Notes: generated by a model from the letters alone, not told the origin. A stretch of 43,951 bases of DNA from an uncultured Lachnospiraceae bacterium (GCA_946403075.1 CAMIYN010000013.1:1-43951), one strand, 5' to 3'. Shown: positions 22,084-31,038, counted from the first letter of the stretch. Numbers and translations are program-made.

Positions 22084-23220
22084 ATGAAATTATCAATCAA
22101 AAAAATATTTATTGTTTTTTTTACTATTGGATTAATTTTTAATACTATATCTTGTAAAAATGTAGATGATATAGAGACTACAGAGAAATTATCGCAAACA
22201 AATAAAAAGAATATTGCCATTTCACTTCCTACCAAAAAAAATGCAAGATGGAATAGTGATGGAAATTTTTTAAAAAAGAGTTTTGCAAATCTTGGATATG
22301 ATGTAAACATTATTTATTCAGATAATATTTTGTCTCATCAGTTTAGAGATGTAAAAGAATTAATTAATAGTAATTTTGATGCAATAATTATAGCTCCAAT
22401 TGATAAAAATGCTTTATCTCAAATTATAAACACTGCTAATGGGAAAAATGTAAAAATAATTTCATATGATGATATTATTAATGATACAGATTGTGTTGAT
22501 TATAGTATTAGATTTGATGATTATTTAATAGGAAAAATGAATGGTGAATATATAGAAAAGAAATTAAATTTAAAAAATAGTAGTGGTAAGAAATATAATA
22601 TTGAAATATTTACTGGTGATTCAAGTGATGAAAAATCAAAAAATAGATATGATGGGCTTATGAGTATTATAAAAAAATATATAGATAATGAAGTTTTAGA
22701 TGTGTTATCACAAAATGTAGAATTTTTAGATGTTTCTATTTCAAATTGGAATTCTGCAACTGCTATGAATAAAATGCAAGACATAATTGACACATATTAT
22801 ACAGATACTAAACTTGATGCTGTCATATGTTTAGATGATAATTTGGCAAGAGGCATAATAAGTGCAATAGATTTAAGTTATAATTTGTTAAATGATATAA
22901 TTGTCACAGGAGAAGGAGCATATCCTATAAATGCAAATTATATCTTGGATGGAAAACAGAGTATGACTATTTATAATTCAAATGAAAGAGAAAGGGATCT
23001 GCTAGTTAGATTAGTTGATTCAATCTTAAAGAATGATGGTTCTGGTGATGTGATAGGTGATGAAAATTTAGATTATGTTTTTGATTTTATAGATAATAAT
23101 AAAACAAAAGTACCTACATATTACATTAACCCAATAATATTAGAAAAAGACAATATAAAAAATATCTTGGGGGATGCAGAACTTTATAGTTTTTCAGATG
23201 GATATTTTACTGAATATTAA
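22084..23220 (+). CDS. Periplasmic-binding-protein type 1 (sugar-binding-like) lipoprotein
   Basis: 378 residues. It has a lipoprotein signal with the likely modified Cys24 (FNTISC). The rest is a type 1 periplasmic-binding fold of the XylF/ChvE sort: NIAISLPTKKNARW, DGNFLKKSFANLGYDV, FDAIIIAPIDKNAL, VKIISYDD, LDAVICLDDNLARG. Such proteins deliver sugars to an ABC importer or to a sensor. No cognate ATPase or permease gene is in the window. Instead an ECF S component follows after 5 bp. The ligand is unknown. Confidence 0.82.
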   Translation: MKLSIKKIFIVFFTIGLIFNTISCKNVDDIETTEKLSQTNKKNIAISLPTKKNARWNSDGNFLKKSFANLGYDVNIIYSDNILSHQFRDVKELINSNFDAIIIAPIDKNALSQIINTANGKNVKIISYDDIINDTDCVDYSIRFDDYLIGKMNGEYIEKKLNLKNSSGKKYNIEIFTGDSSDEKSKNRYDGLMSIIKKYIDNEVLDVLSQNVEFLDVSISNWNSATAMNKMQDIIDTYYTDTKLDAVICLDDNLARGIISAIDLSYNLLNDIIVTGEGAYPINANYILDGKQSMTIYNSNERERDLLVRLVDSILKNDGSGDVIGDENLDYVFDFIDNNKTKVPTYYINPIILEKDNIKNILGDAELYSFSDGYFTEY

Positions 23221-23225
23221 AAAAT

Positions 23226-23840
23226 ATGAGATTTGATATTAAACAAAAAATATTATTATGTATATTGATTTCTATTGAGGCAATGTTTTGTTTTACACCT
23301 CTTGGTTCAATACCAATAGGACCAATAGTTGCTACTCTGTCAATGATTCCAGTTATAATTGCTACTTTAGTATTTGGTATAAAACTTGGAGTAATTATGG
23401 GAGGAATGTTTGGATTGTTTAGTTTTTTTGTCTGGACTTTTGTACCACCTAATCCAGCTATTGCTTTTTTATTTACACCTTTTTACACTACTTTATCTTA
23501 TAGAGGAAATTTTGGAAGTGTAATTATTTGTTTTGTTCCAAGAGTTTTAATTGCTATTTTTTGTTATTATATTCATAAATTGTATATTCACATTGATAAA
23601 AGAAAATCTATGGTTTTAGCATCTTTTTTTGGAAGTTTTGCAAATACGGTATTTATTTTATTTTTTATTTTTTTATTTTTTAATAAACAATATGAAGCTG
23701 TAACAAATAATTCTATATTAAAAATTATGATAATTACAATATTTTCAAATGGATTAATAGAAGCAATAATATCTGCAATAATATGTCCTATTGTTTCATT
23801 AAGATTAATAAAATTTATTAATGGAGCTTATAAAAATTAA
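23226..23840 (+). CDS. ECF transporter S component
   Basis: 204 residues with about six hydrophobic segments and the typical opening TPLGSIPIGPIVATLSMIPV, followed by the VFGIKLGVIMGGMFGL helix characteristic of ECF substrate-binding (S) subunits. The S component binds a vitamin or other small molecule and works with a shared energising module (EcfA/A'/T) that is coded elsewhere. The substrate cannot be told from the sequence. It is 5 bp after the binding-protein gene and ends the prmC operon. Confidence 0.8.
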   Translation: MRFDIKQKILLCILISIEAMFCFTPLGSIPIGPIVATLSMIPVIIATLVFGIKLGVIMGGMFGLFSFFVWTFVPPNPAIAFLFTPFYTTLSYRGNFGSVIICFVPRVLIAIFCYYIHKLYIHIDKRKSMVLASFFGSFANTVFILFFIFLFFNKQYEAVTNNSILKIMIITIFSNGLIEAIISAIICPIVSLRLIKFINGAYKN

Positions 23841-23860
23841 ATATTTTATCTATGGCTTTC

Positions 23861-23920
23861 CTATGGAACCTTCATTATTTAATAATTTTCAAAATTTTTT
23901 TTAAATTTTTAATTTTTAGA
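23861..23920 (-). repeat. AT-rich dispersed repeat, copy D
   Basis: On the minus strand it reads AAATTTTGAAAATTATT, then AAATAATGAAGGTTCCATAG, related to copy A. It lies between the ECF gene and the uracil permease. Confidence 0.5.
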
Positions 23921-23963
23921 GATTTTCTTAGATTTATAAATAATATTATACGAGGAGGAGAAC

Positions 23964-25229
23964 ATGTCAAATAAGAAAGTAATTAAAAATGCAATAAAAG
24001 AGCTGGGATTGAGAGATACAATTTTTTTATCATTACAACATGTGGTTGCAATGTCAGGTGCAACAATACTTGTTCCACTTTTAACAGGTTTAAATGTTTC
24101 TGTGACCTTGTTTTGTGCTGGCATAGCAACACTTTGGTTTCACTTTGTTACAAAAAATAAAGTTCCTATTTTTCTTGGTTCATCTTTTGCATTTTTAGCA
24201 GCATTTGCATCAATTGCACAAGATTCTAATGGAAATATTATATATAGTGAATTACCTTATTGCACTGGCGGAATAATTTGTGCAGGTTTTGTATATGTTG
24301 TTTTGGCAGTGTGTATAAAACTCTTTGGGGTAAAGAAAGTTATGAAATTATTTCCACCTGTTGTGACTGGACCAATTATAATTTTAATAGGTTTAATACT
24401 TGCACCATCATCATTAAATAATATAATACATACAGGTGAACCTATTAGAATATTAGTAGGTATTTTCGCAATAGTAATAGTTATTCTTTGCAATATTTAT
24501 GGAAAAGGAATGGTTAAAATAATGCCAATACTTTTTGCCGTAGTAATTAGTTATATTTTGGCAATACTCTTTGGAATGGTTGATTTTTCAAATGCTTTTA
24601 AAGTAAAATTATTGGAAGTACCACAATTTATGCTTCCTAAATGGAAAGTAGAACCAATAATAACCTTTGTATTTGTGTCTATAGCAGCTGTAATAGAACA
24701 TGTTGGAGATATAGCAGCTGTCAGTGCTACTTGTGATGAGAATTTTATTGAAGATCCAGGACTATTTAGGACACTTATAGGAGATGGAGTAGGAACAGCA
24801 ATTGCAGGCTTTTTGGGAGGACCTGCAAATACAACATATAGTGAAAACACTGGTGTTTTGGCACTTACTAAAGTGCATGACCCATTTGTAGTTAGACTTG
24901 CAGCAGTATTTGCAATAGTTTTATCGCTTTTTCCAATAGTTGATTCAATTATTAGAACCATACCAAGTGAAATTATAGGTGGAATCTCTTTTGTCCTATA
25001 TGGTATGATTTCATCAGTAGGACTTAGAACTTTAATAGAAAACAAAGTAGATTTTAACAAATCAAAAAACTTATTTGTTGCAGCAATAATTTTCGTGTCA
25101 GGTCTTTCTTTTGAACAAAATCCATTAGTTATAAATGTTTTTGGACTAGATATGAAATTTAAAGGATTAGCTTGTGCTGCAATATTTGGGATTTTATTAA
25201 ATTTATTAATACCTGAAAGAGAAAACTAA
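23964..25229 (+). CDS. uraA: Uracil permease (NCS2 family)
   Basis: 421 residues with about 12-14 membrane helices. NCS2 signatures are present: LSLQHVVAMSGATILVPLLT at the start, GSSFAFLAAFASI, VIEHVGDIAAVSATC with the key glutamate in helix 8, and GGPANTTYSENTGVLALTKV with the key glutamate in helix 10. It imports uracil with protons and supplies Upp (11975). A strong AGGAGGAG site precedes the ATG. A 19-bp tandem duplication overlaps its stop codon. Confidence 0.92.
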   Translation: MSNKKVIKNAIKELGLRDTIFLSLQHVVAMSGATILVPLLTGLNVSVTLFCAGIATLWFHFVTKNKVPIFLGSSFAFLAAFASIAQDSNGNIIYSELPYCTGGIICAGFVYVVLAVCIKLFGVKKVMKLFPPVVTGPIIILIGLILAPSSLNNIIHTGEPIRILVGIFAIVIVILCNIYGKGMVKIMPILFAVVISYILAILFGMVDFSNAFKVKLLEVPQFMLPKWKVEPIITFVFVSIAAVIEHVGDIAAVSATCDENFIEDPGLFRTLIGDGVGTAIAGFLGGPANTTYSENTGVLALTKVHDPFVVRLAAVFAIVLSLFPIVDSIIRTIPSEIIGGISFVLYGMISSVGLRTLIENKVDFNKSKNLFVAAIIFVSGLSFEQNPLVINVFGLDMKFKGLACAAIFGILLNLLIPEREN

Positions 25230-25255
25230 GTTGTAAAAAGAGAAAACTAAGTTGT
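25216..25255 (+). repeat. 19-bp tandem duplication at the uraA stop
   Basis: AAAGAGAAAACTAAGTTGT occurs at 25216-25234 and again at 25237-25255, two bases apart. The first copy contains the uraA stop codon. Confidence 0.85.
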
Positions 25256-25263
25256 GTTTTTTC

Positions 25264-25292
25264 TTGACAAAATTATAAATATAATATATTAT
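25264..25292 (+). promoter_or_regulatory. Promoter of the tRNA-Cys/tRNA-Glu/rpmG operon
   Basis: TTGACA (25264-25269), 17 bp, TATTAT (25287-25292), 18 bp before tRNA-Cys. Confidence 0.65.
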
Positions 25293-25310
25293 ATTTAAGT
25301 TGTATTTAAT

Positions 25311-25381
25311 GGCGATGTAGCCAAGTGGTAAGGCATGGGTCTGCAACACCCTGAGCATCGGTTCAAATCCGATCGTCGCCT
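25311..25381 (+). tRNA. tRNA-Cys (anticodon GCA)
   Basis: Acceptor GGCGATG pairs with CGTCGCC (one G-T pair), discriminator T. The anticodon loop contains TCTGCAAC with GCA. T arm TCGGTTCAAATCCGA. CCA is not encoded. Confidence 0.93.
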
Positions 25382-25394
25382 TTATACACAATAT

Positions 25395-25466
25395 GGCGCC
25401 ATGGTCAAGCGGTTAAGACATCACCCTTTCACGGTGGTATCACGGGTTCGATTCCCGTTGGCGTCA
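25395..25466 (+). tRNA. tRNA-Glu (anticodon TTC)
   Basis: Acceptor GGCGCCA pairs with TGGCGTC (one G-T pair), discriminator A. Anticodon loop CCTTTCA with TTC. T arm ACGGGTTCGATTCCCGT. It lies 13 bp after tRNA-Cys and 25 bp before rpmG. Confidence 0.93.
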
Positions 25467-25491
25467 TTTATTTTATTATAGGAGAAATATT

Positions 25492-25641
25492 ATGAGAGCA
25501 AAAATTACTTTGGAGTGCACAGAGTGCAAGCAACGAAATTACGATACTACAAAAGATAAAAAATCTCATCCAGATAGAGTTGAATATAAGAAGTATTGTA
25601 GATTTTGTAAAAGACATACTCTACATAAGGAGACCAAATAA
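25492..25641 (+). CDS. rpmG: 50S ribosomal protein L33
   Basis: 49 residues, [20 protein letters not shown] onward. It has the zinc cysteines CTEC and CRFC and so is the zinc-binding form. It has the usual place before secE-nusG. GGAGAAA precedes the ATG at 25492. Its stop overlaps the secE ATG by one base (TAATG), so translation is probably coupled. Confidence 0.94.
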   Translation: MRAKITLECTECKQRNYDTTKDKKSHPDRVEYKKYCRFCKRHTLHKETK

Positions 25642-25826
25642 TGTTTGATAGAGTTGTTATATTTTTTAAAGGTTTAAAATCTGAATACAATAAAATAATC
25701 TTTCCGTCAGTAGATAATATTATTAGGGATTCAATAATAGTTATATTGTGTAGTTTTTTTATAGGATTATTAATTTTTGTTTTTGATAATGTTATTACTT
25801 TTGGATTTGGATTTGTTTTTGGTTAA
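25641..25826 (+). CDS. secE: Preprotein translocase subunit SecE
   Basis: 61 residues. It has the short amphipathic FFKGLKSEYNKIIFPSVDNII segment followed by one membrane helix (about 29-55), the minimal Gram-positive SecE. It clamps SecY in the SecYEG channel. AAGGAG lies upstream inside rpmG. It is placed between rpmG and nusG as is standard. Confidence 0.92.
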   Translation: MFDRVVIFFKGLKSEYNKIIFPSVDNIIRDSIIVILCSFFIGLLIFVFDNVITFGFGFVFG

Positions 25827-25837
25827 GGAGTTAAAAA

Positions 25838-26374
25838 GTGTCAAAAGATATAAGAGATGATAAACCTGCTTGGTATGTAGTCCATACATATAGTGGGTAT
25901 GAAAACAGAGTAAAACTTGACATAGAACAGACTATAAAAAATAGAAGTCTTGAAGATTTTATTTTTGAAGTAAAAGTTCCTACAAGAGTTGTGACAGAGA
26001 TAAGAGCAGGAAAGGAAATGAGAAGTGAGAAAAAATTATTTCCTGGCTATGTTTTAATAAGAATGATTTTAAATGATGAGACTTGGTATATTGTTAGAAA
26101 TACAAGAGGTGTGACAGGCTTTGTGGGACCAGATAGTAAGGCAGTACCAGTTCCAATTGAAGAGATAGAGAGACTTGCAGAAACAGAAAAAGAGATTATA
26201 ATTCAATATGATATAGGAGATTCTGTTCTTGTAACAGTAGGTCCTTTCAAAGATCATATAGGTAAAATTATTGAGTTAAATGATAAAAAGAGAACAGTTA
26301 CACTTGCGATAAATATAATGGGTGGAGAAAATTTAGTTAAGAATGTTGATTTTGCAGATATCAAAAAAATATAA
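25838..26374 (+). CDS. nusG: Transcription termination/antitermination factor NusG
   Basis: 178 residues, starting at a GTG (25838) with GGAG 8 bp upstream. The NGN domain (WYVVHTYSGYENRVK, FPGYVLIRM, NTRGVTGFVG) is followed by a C-terminal KOW domain (GPFKDHIGKI). It binds RNA polymerase and links transcription to translation or Rho. It is followed after 63 bp by rplK. Confidence 0.95.
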   Translation: MSKDIRDDKPAWYVVHTYSGYENRVKLDIEQTIKNRSLEDFIFEVKVPTRVVTEIRAGKEMRSEKKLFPGYVLIRMILNDETWYIVRNTRGVTGFVGPDSKAVPVPIEEIERLAETEKEIIIQYDIGDSVLVTVGPFKDHIGKIIELNDKKRTVTLAINIMGGENLVKNVDFADIKKI

Positions 26375-26437
26375 TTGCAAAATTTTACATAAATAAATGG
26401 GAGGGTGTAAACCCGATAATACCAATAGGAGGTCTTT

Positions 26438-26863
26438 ATGGCAAAAAAAATTGAAGGATATATTAAACTTCAAATTCCAGCTGGTAAAGCAACACCAGCA
26501 CCACCAGTAGGTCCAGCACTTGGACAACATGGTGTAAACATTGTTCAGTTTACAAAAGAGTTTAATGCAAGAACTGCAGACAAGGGAGATTCGATAATAC
26601 CAGTTGTTATAACTGTGTATGCAGACAAGAGTTTTACTTTTATCACTAAGACACCACCTGCTGCTGATATGATACTTAAAGCTTGTAAAATTAAGAGTGG
26701 TTCAGGAGTTCCAAATAAAACAAAAGTTGCCACTATTAAAAAAGCTGATGTTCAAAAAATAGCAGAAACTAAAATGCCTGATTTAAATGCTGCAAGTTTG
26801 GAGTCGGCAATGTCAATGATTGCTGGGACTTGTAGGTCTATGGGCATTGTGGTAGAGGAATAG
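26438..26863 (+). CDS. rplK: 50S ribosomal protein L11
   Basis: 141 residues. The proline-rich [23 protein letters not shown] and the C-terminal rRNA-binding domain ending [11 protein letters not shown] are standard for L11, which forms the GTPase-associated centre. GGAGG lies 6 bp before the ATG. Upstream, GGGAGGGTGTAAACCCG in the nusG-rplK gap is a short GGGT/ACCC hairpin-forming segment often seen ahead of rplK. Confidence 0.96.
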   Translation: MAKKIEGYIKLQIPAGKATPAPPVGPALGQHGVNIVQFTKEFNARTADKGDSIIPVVITVYADKSFTFITKTPPAADMILKACKIKSGSGVPNKTKVATIKKADVQKIAETKMPDLNAASLESAMSMIAGTCRSMGIVVEE

Positions 26864-26873
26864 GGGGTGTAGT

Positions 26874-27575
26874 ATGATAAAGAGAGGAAAGAAATATAAA
26901 GAGAAGGCAAATAATGTAGTTAGAAATAATTTATATGATCCTACTGAAGCTATAAGTATAGTAAAGAAAAATGCTACTTGTAAATTTGATGAAACTATTG
27001 AATTACATGTTAGAACTGGTTGTGATTCTAAATATGCAGAGCAACAAATTAGAGGTTCAGTAGTTTTGCCAGCAGGGACAGGAAAGCAAGTAAAAATATT
27101 AGTTTTTGCAAAAGATGCAAAAGCAGATGAGGCAAAAGCTGCTGGTGCTGAGTATGTAGGAGTTGATGAATATGTCCAAAAAATACAAAATGAAGGTTGG
27201 CTAGATTTTGACACAGTTATCGCAACACCTGATATGATGGGAACGGTTGGAAAATTAGCAAAAATTTTAGGACCAAAAGGTCTTATGCCTAACCCAAAGA
27301 CTGGAACTGTCACAAATGATATAACAAAAATTATTCAAGAAGTAAAAGCTGGTAAGGTTGAATATAGATTAGATAAATTAAATATAATTCATTGTCCTAT
27401 AGGTAAGGCTTCATTTACAGAAGATAAATTAAAAGAAAACTTTGAAACTATAATGGGTGCAATTGTTAAGGCAAGACCACAAAGTTTGAAAGGTGTATTT
27501 TTAAAGAGTATAACACTCACATCAACTATGGGACCAGGTGTTCATATTAATACTTTAAAAGTAATGGAGTTATAA
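26874..27575 (+). CDS. rplA: 50S ribosomal protein L1
   Basis: 233 residues, the normal length, with the family signature [21 protein letters not shown] and the C-terminal [15 protein letters not shown]. It binds 23S rRNA at the stalk and usually represses the rplKA mRNA. It is followed by a strong terminator at 27583, so rplJ and rplL are not part of this operon here. Confidence 0.96.
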   Translation: MIKRGKKYKEKANNVVRNNLYDPTEAISIVKKNATCKFDETIELHVRTGCDSKYAEQQIRGSVVLPAGTGKQVKILVFAKDAKADEAKAAGAEYVGVDEYVQKIQNEGWLDFDTVIATPDMMGTVGKLAKILGPKGLMPNPKTGTVTNDITKIIQEVKAGKVEYRLDKLNIIHCPIGKASFTEDKLKENFETIMGAIVKARPQSLKGVFLKSITLTSTMGPGVHINTLKVMEL

Positions 27576-27582
27576 AAATTAT

Positions 27583-27612
27583 AAAACAGGTAAAAATATT
27601 ACCTGTTTTTTT
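27583..27612 (+). terminator. Terminator of the rpmG-rplA operon
   Basis: AAAACAGGTAA (27583-27593) pairs with TTACCTGTTTT (27599-27609), followed by more T. Confidence 0.9.
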
Positions 27613-27650
27613 AAATTTATATATATTTTGTGCAATGTGTAACTGAAATT

Positions 27651-27674
27651 GTAGGGGCGAACCTTTGGGAGCCC
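27651..27674 (+). repeat. Diverged copy of the GC-rich core repeat
   Basis: GTAGGGGCGAACCTTTGGG followed by AGCCC. It shares both ends of the 25-bp core but not the middle. Confidence 0.65.
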
Positions 27675-27759
27675 AATAGCAATAAAGTTATGTAGGTTTT
27701 TAGGGGTGAAGTTTTACATACTTTATAAAACAAATTATATATTTTTTAAATTTTCAAAC

Positions 27760-27788
27760 TTGATTATTTTTGATAGTTAGTATATACT
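27760..27788 (+). promoter_or_regulatory. Promoter of the prfB operon
   Basis: TTGATT (27760-27765), 17 bp, TATACT (27783-27788), 30 bp before the prfB ATG. No strong promoter is apparent further down this run until 36585. Confidence 0.6.
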
Positions 27789-27818
27789 AAATTTTTAATA
27801 AAAATTATAGAGTAAGTT

Positions 27819-28958
27819 ATGCTTGAATTAGATAATATAAAAAATGAGTTAAATACATATAGAGATAAAATAAAAGAAGTTTATGAATCGCTTGACATAG
27901 CAAATAAGAAAAAAAAATTAGATGAATTAAACATGGTTATGCAAGAATCTAATTTTTGGAATGATGTAAACAAGGCGAATTCAATAACTAAGGAAGTAAA
28001 AGATATAAAAAGTTCCATAGATAGTTATGAGAATTTGTATTTGAGTTTTAATGATATAAATTCATTAATTGAAATGTATAATGGTGAGACAGAAGATAAG
28101 GAAATCATAGGTGAAATCAAGACATTGTATAAAAAATTTGTTGGAGATATAGAAGAAACTTTAACAACATTGTTATTATCAGGTGAGTATGATGATTTAG
28201 ATGCAATTATTAAATTAAATGCTGGAAGTGGGGGAACAGAAAGCTGTGATTTTTGCCAAATGTTATATAGGATGTATACAAGATACACAGCAAAACATAA
28301 TTATGAAGTCATCGTTAATGACTACCTTGATGGTGATGAGGCAGGTATTAAATCAGTTGAATTTATTGTAAAAGGTAAAAATGCATATGGTTATTTAAAA
28401 TCAGAGATGGGGGTACATAGGTTAGTTAGAATATCTCCATTTAATGCACAAGGAAAGAGACAGACTTCATTTGTGAGTTGTGATGTTATGCCAGATATTA
28501 AAACAGATATTAATATTTTTATAAAACCAGAAGACATAAAAATGGAAGCATATAGAGCAAGTGGTGCTGGGGGTCAACACATAAATAAAACTTCTTCTGC
28601 TGTAAGGCTCACACATATACCAACAGGCATCGTAGTTGCTTGCCAAGAAGAAAGGTCACAAATCCAAAATAGGGAAAGAGCAATGCAGATGTTAAAATCA
28701 AAACTTTTTTTTATAAAAGAAAAAGAAAATAAATCGAAGTTAAGTGATATTAGAGGTGAAGTAAAAGAAAATGCTTTTGGTTCTCAGATTAGGTCTTATG
28801 TTTTGCACCCTTATAGGATGGTAAAAGATTTAAGGACAGGTGAAGAAACTGGAAATACTGATGCAGTGCTTGATGGTGAGATAGAAATATTTGTTAATAG
28901 TTATTTGAAATGGTTGCAACTTGGTTGCCCTGATAGAAAGATTAATTTGCAAGATTAG
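27819..28958 (+). CDS. prfB: Peptide chain release factor 2
   Basis: 379 residues. It has the stop-codon recognition motif SPF (S206-P207-F208 in RISPFNAQGK) that marks RF2, and the GGQ of peptide release at residues 251-253. It ends translation at UGA and UAA. Most prfB genes need a +1 frameshift at an internal UGA around codon 26. Here codons 25-26 read CTT GAC in one continuous frame, so that autoregulation is absent. The start at 27819 has only a weak ribosome site (AGAGTAAG). It is the first gene of a long operon-like run. Confidence 0.95.
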   Translation: MLELDNIKNELNTYRDKIKEVYESLDIANKKKKLDELNMVMQESNFWNDVNKANSITKEVKDIKSSIDSYENLYLSFNDINSLIEMYNGETEDKEIIGEIKTLYKKFVGDIEETLTTLLLSGEYDDLDAIIKLNAGSGGTESCDFCQMLYRMYTRYTAKHNYEVIVNDYLDGDEAGIKSVEFIVKGKNAYGYLKSEMGVHRLVRISPFNAQGKRQTSFVSCDVMPDIKTDINIFIKPEDIKMEAYRASGAGGQHINKTSSAVRLTHIPTGIVVACQEERSQIQNRERAMQMLKSKLFFIKEKENKSKLSDIRGEVKENAFGSQIRSYVLHPYRMVKDLRTGEETGNTDAVLDGEIEIFVNSYLKWLQLGCPDRKINLQD

Positions 28959-28967
28959 GAGTTTGTT

Positions 28968-29435
28968 GTGAAGAGTGATAATAATGTAAATCTAAAAGAT
29001 GAAAATGAATTTTATCTTGTATCAAAAAAAGTCTTGCCAAAGATTATGTTATCAGTTATGGAAGTAAAAAAAATACTTAACAATAATGTAAATATAAAAA
29101 TTACAACTGCTGTAAAAAAAGTAGGTATTTCAAGGTCATCTTATTATAAATATTGTGAGTATATACATAGCTTGAATAAATCAATAGGAGAAAAGATTAC
29201 TCTACATATTCAAGCAAAAAATATAATTGGTTCACTTTCTGAGTTAACAAAAATTATATCAAAAAATAAATATAATATTTTAACTATTTCACAACCTGCT
29301 TCATATGATGACAAAAATGATATTACAATATCAATTGAAGCAAATAAAAAATCAACTAATATAAATGCATTATTAAATGATTTAAAAAGGTCAAATCAAA
29401 CAAAATTTGTTGAAATAATTTCAACTAACGAATAG
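28968..29435 (+). CDS. UPF0735 ACT domain protein (PheB-like)
   Basis: 155 residues starting at a GTG (28968), with TTAGGAG upstream and 9 bp after prfB. An N-terminal segment with an HTH-like helix pair (KVLPKIMLSVMEVKKIL, VKKVGISRSSYYKY) is followed by an ACT domain (about 75-150, ITLHIQAKNIIGSLSELTKI). The B. subtilis homologue PheB sits beside pheA, but no aromatic amino-acid gene is here. A ligand-sensing or regulatory role is plausible but unproved. Confidence 0.82.
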   Translation: MKSDNNVNLKDENEFYLVSKKVLPKIMLSVMEVKKILNNNVNIKITTAVKKVGISRSSYYKYCEYIHSLNKSIGEKITLHIQAKNIIGSLSELTKIISKNKYNILTISQPASYDDKNDITISIEANKKSTNINALLNDLKRSNQTKFVEIISTNE

Positions 29436-29442
29436 GAGCAAA

Positions 29443-29931
29443 ATGAAATATAGATTTAAATTCTTATTAAATGCTAATGACTTGTATTGGTCTTCTCTAT
29501 ATTATTCTTACTTTTCTGTTAAAGGTTTTTTTAGTATATTGTTTTCATTATTTTTTATCATTTTTTTGATAACAACAAATGTTTTAGGGTATTTTAATAG
29601 TTTTACTAATCTATACAAATTAGTTATTATAATTTCATCATTATTATTTATTATTATACAACCATTATTAATACTAGTAAAAGTTTATAGAAAAATAAAA
29701 TTAAAACCATATACTGAAGTTGAATTTATTTTTAATGACAATGAATTTACTATAATAAATAGTGAAAACAAAAATTCTTTTCCATATGATGTAATTTTCA
29801 AAGTAAAAATGTATAAAAGAATGATTATAGTTTTTTATGATATGATAAATGGACAAATTTTCCCAAATAGGATTTTTGATAATAATAAAATAGAGTTTTA
29901 TAACTTTCTATTGGGGAAAATAAAAAAATGA
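29443..29931 (+). CDS. YcxB-like membrane protein
   Basis: 162 residues. It has two membrane helices (about 28-52 and 58-82) followed by a small beta-rich cytoplasmic domain (about 90-160, with TEVEFIFNDNEFTIINSENK and PYDVIFKVKMYKRMIIVFY), the arrangement of the YcxB-like family. Function unknown. AGGAGC precedes the ATG, and the stop overlaps tsaE (ATGA). Confidence 0.7.
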   Translation: MKYRFKFLLNANDLYWSSLYYSYFSVKGFFSILFSLFFIIFLITTNVLGYFNSFTNLYKLVIIISSLLFIIIQPLLILVKVYRKIKLKPYTEVEFIFNDNEFTIINSENKNSFPYDVIFKVKMYKRMIIVFYDMINGQIFPNRIFDNNKIEFYNFLLGKIKK

Positions 29932-30353
29932 TTACTCATAATAGTTTGGAAACTTTTGATTTTGCTAAAAAAATCGCAAAAAATGCAAAACCGAGTAATA
30001 TATATTGCTTAATAGGTGACCTGGCAGCAGGGAAAACAGTTTTTACAAAAGGTTTTATTAATTATTTTTCAAAAGACCTAGTTGTTGTATCACCTACTTT
30101 CACAGTTTTTAAAATTTATGAAATCAATAAAAATAATATAGAGAGAATTTATCATTTTGATTTATATCGTTTAAAAACTATTGAAGAATTAGAAGATATT
30201 GGTTTTTTTGAATACATAAACGATGAAAACTCTATATCTATAATTGAGTGGGGAGATATTTTTATAGATTTTTTACCAAAAAAAACTAAAATTTTTAAAT
30301 TTAAAAAAATTAATGATGATGAAAGAGAAATTGATGAATATTTTGGCAATTGA
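29928..30353 (+). CDS. tsaE: tRNA threonylcarbamoyladenosine synthesis ATPase TsaE
   Basis: 141 residues. It has the P-loop GDLAAGKT (residues 30-37; the usual form is GDLGAGKT), the motif VVSPTFTVFKIYE, the DLYRL motif and IIEWGD. It is the ATPase that recycles the TsaB-TsaD complex in making t6A37 on ANN-decoding tRNAs. It overlaps its upstream neighbour by four bases and tsaB by 20. Confidence 0.94.
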   Translation: MITHNSLETFDFAKKIAKNAKPSNIYCLIGDLAAGKTVFTKGFINYFSKDLVVVSPTFTVFKIYEINKNNIERIYHFDLYRLKTIEELEDIGFFEYINDENSISIIEWGDIFIDFLPKKTKIFKFKKINDDEREIDEYFGN

Positions 30354-31038
30354 GACATCCAATAAATTGTGTAGTGTTAGTATAAAAAAAGATAATAAAA
30401 TTTTTTCTATTGAGACAGATGACTTAAAAACTCATTCTGTTAATTTATTTGAAATTATAAAAAAGATTTTAAATAAGACTAAACTTATGATAAATGATAT
30501 AAATTGTATTTTAGTATCAAATGGTCCAGGTTCTTATACAGGGCTTAGGATTGGTGTTGCAACTGCACTTGGACTTGCAAAATGTAATAATATTAAAATT
30601 TATTATATAGATACACTCTATGCTCTATCTTGTAGTGTCGAAAGTAATTTTGATTTTATAATAAGCATTATTGATGCAAAAGTTAATAGAGTATATTTTG
30701 CAATATTTGATAAGGATTTAAAAAGAATTGGCAATGATTTGATTGTTGATGTAGATTTTATGATATCTCTTACAAATAAATATTTTAAAAATAAATTTCG
30801 TTTTGTTTTAGTTGGCAATGCTGTAATGGCATATCGTGATAAATTAAAAAATCTACAAATTAATTATAGACTATTAGATGATATAAAAAACATATCAAGG
30901 GCAGAATTTTTGATTAAAGCTTATGAAAAAAATAGTATAAATGAATTATCCCAAAAACTAAATATTAACTATATGCAGGTTTCACAAGCAGAAAGGAATT
31001 TACAAGAAAAATTAAATGATAAGAAGAGCAGAGAGTAG
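30334..31038 (+). CDS. tsaB: TsaB, dimerisation partner of TsaD
   Basis: 234 residues from the ATG at 30334 (MNILAIETSNKLCSVSI), the true family start; in-frame ATGs from 30313 lie inside tsaE. The ASKHA-fold marks IETS and SNGPGSYTGLRIGVATALGLA are clear. It is a TsaD paralogue without the catalytic metal site and is needed for t6A synthesis. It overlaps tsaE by 20 bp and rimI by 23 bp. Confidence 0.94.
   Translation: MNILAIETSNKLCSVSIKKDNKIFSIETDDLKTHSVNLFEIIKKILNKTKLMINDINCILVSNGPGSYTGLRIGVATALGLAKCNNIKIYYIDTLYALSCSVESNFDFIISIIDAKVNRVYFAIFDKDLKRIGNDLIVDVDFMISLTNKYFKNKFRFVLVGNAVMAYRDKLKNLQINYRLLDDIKNISRAEFLIKAYEKNSINELSQKLNINYMQVSQAERNLQEKLNDKKSRE

Noticed and set aside
27870-27900. Programmed +1 frameshift in prfB
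   Set aside because: The frame is continuous: CTT GAC is read directly and there is no internal UGA.
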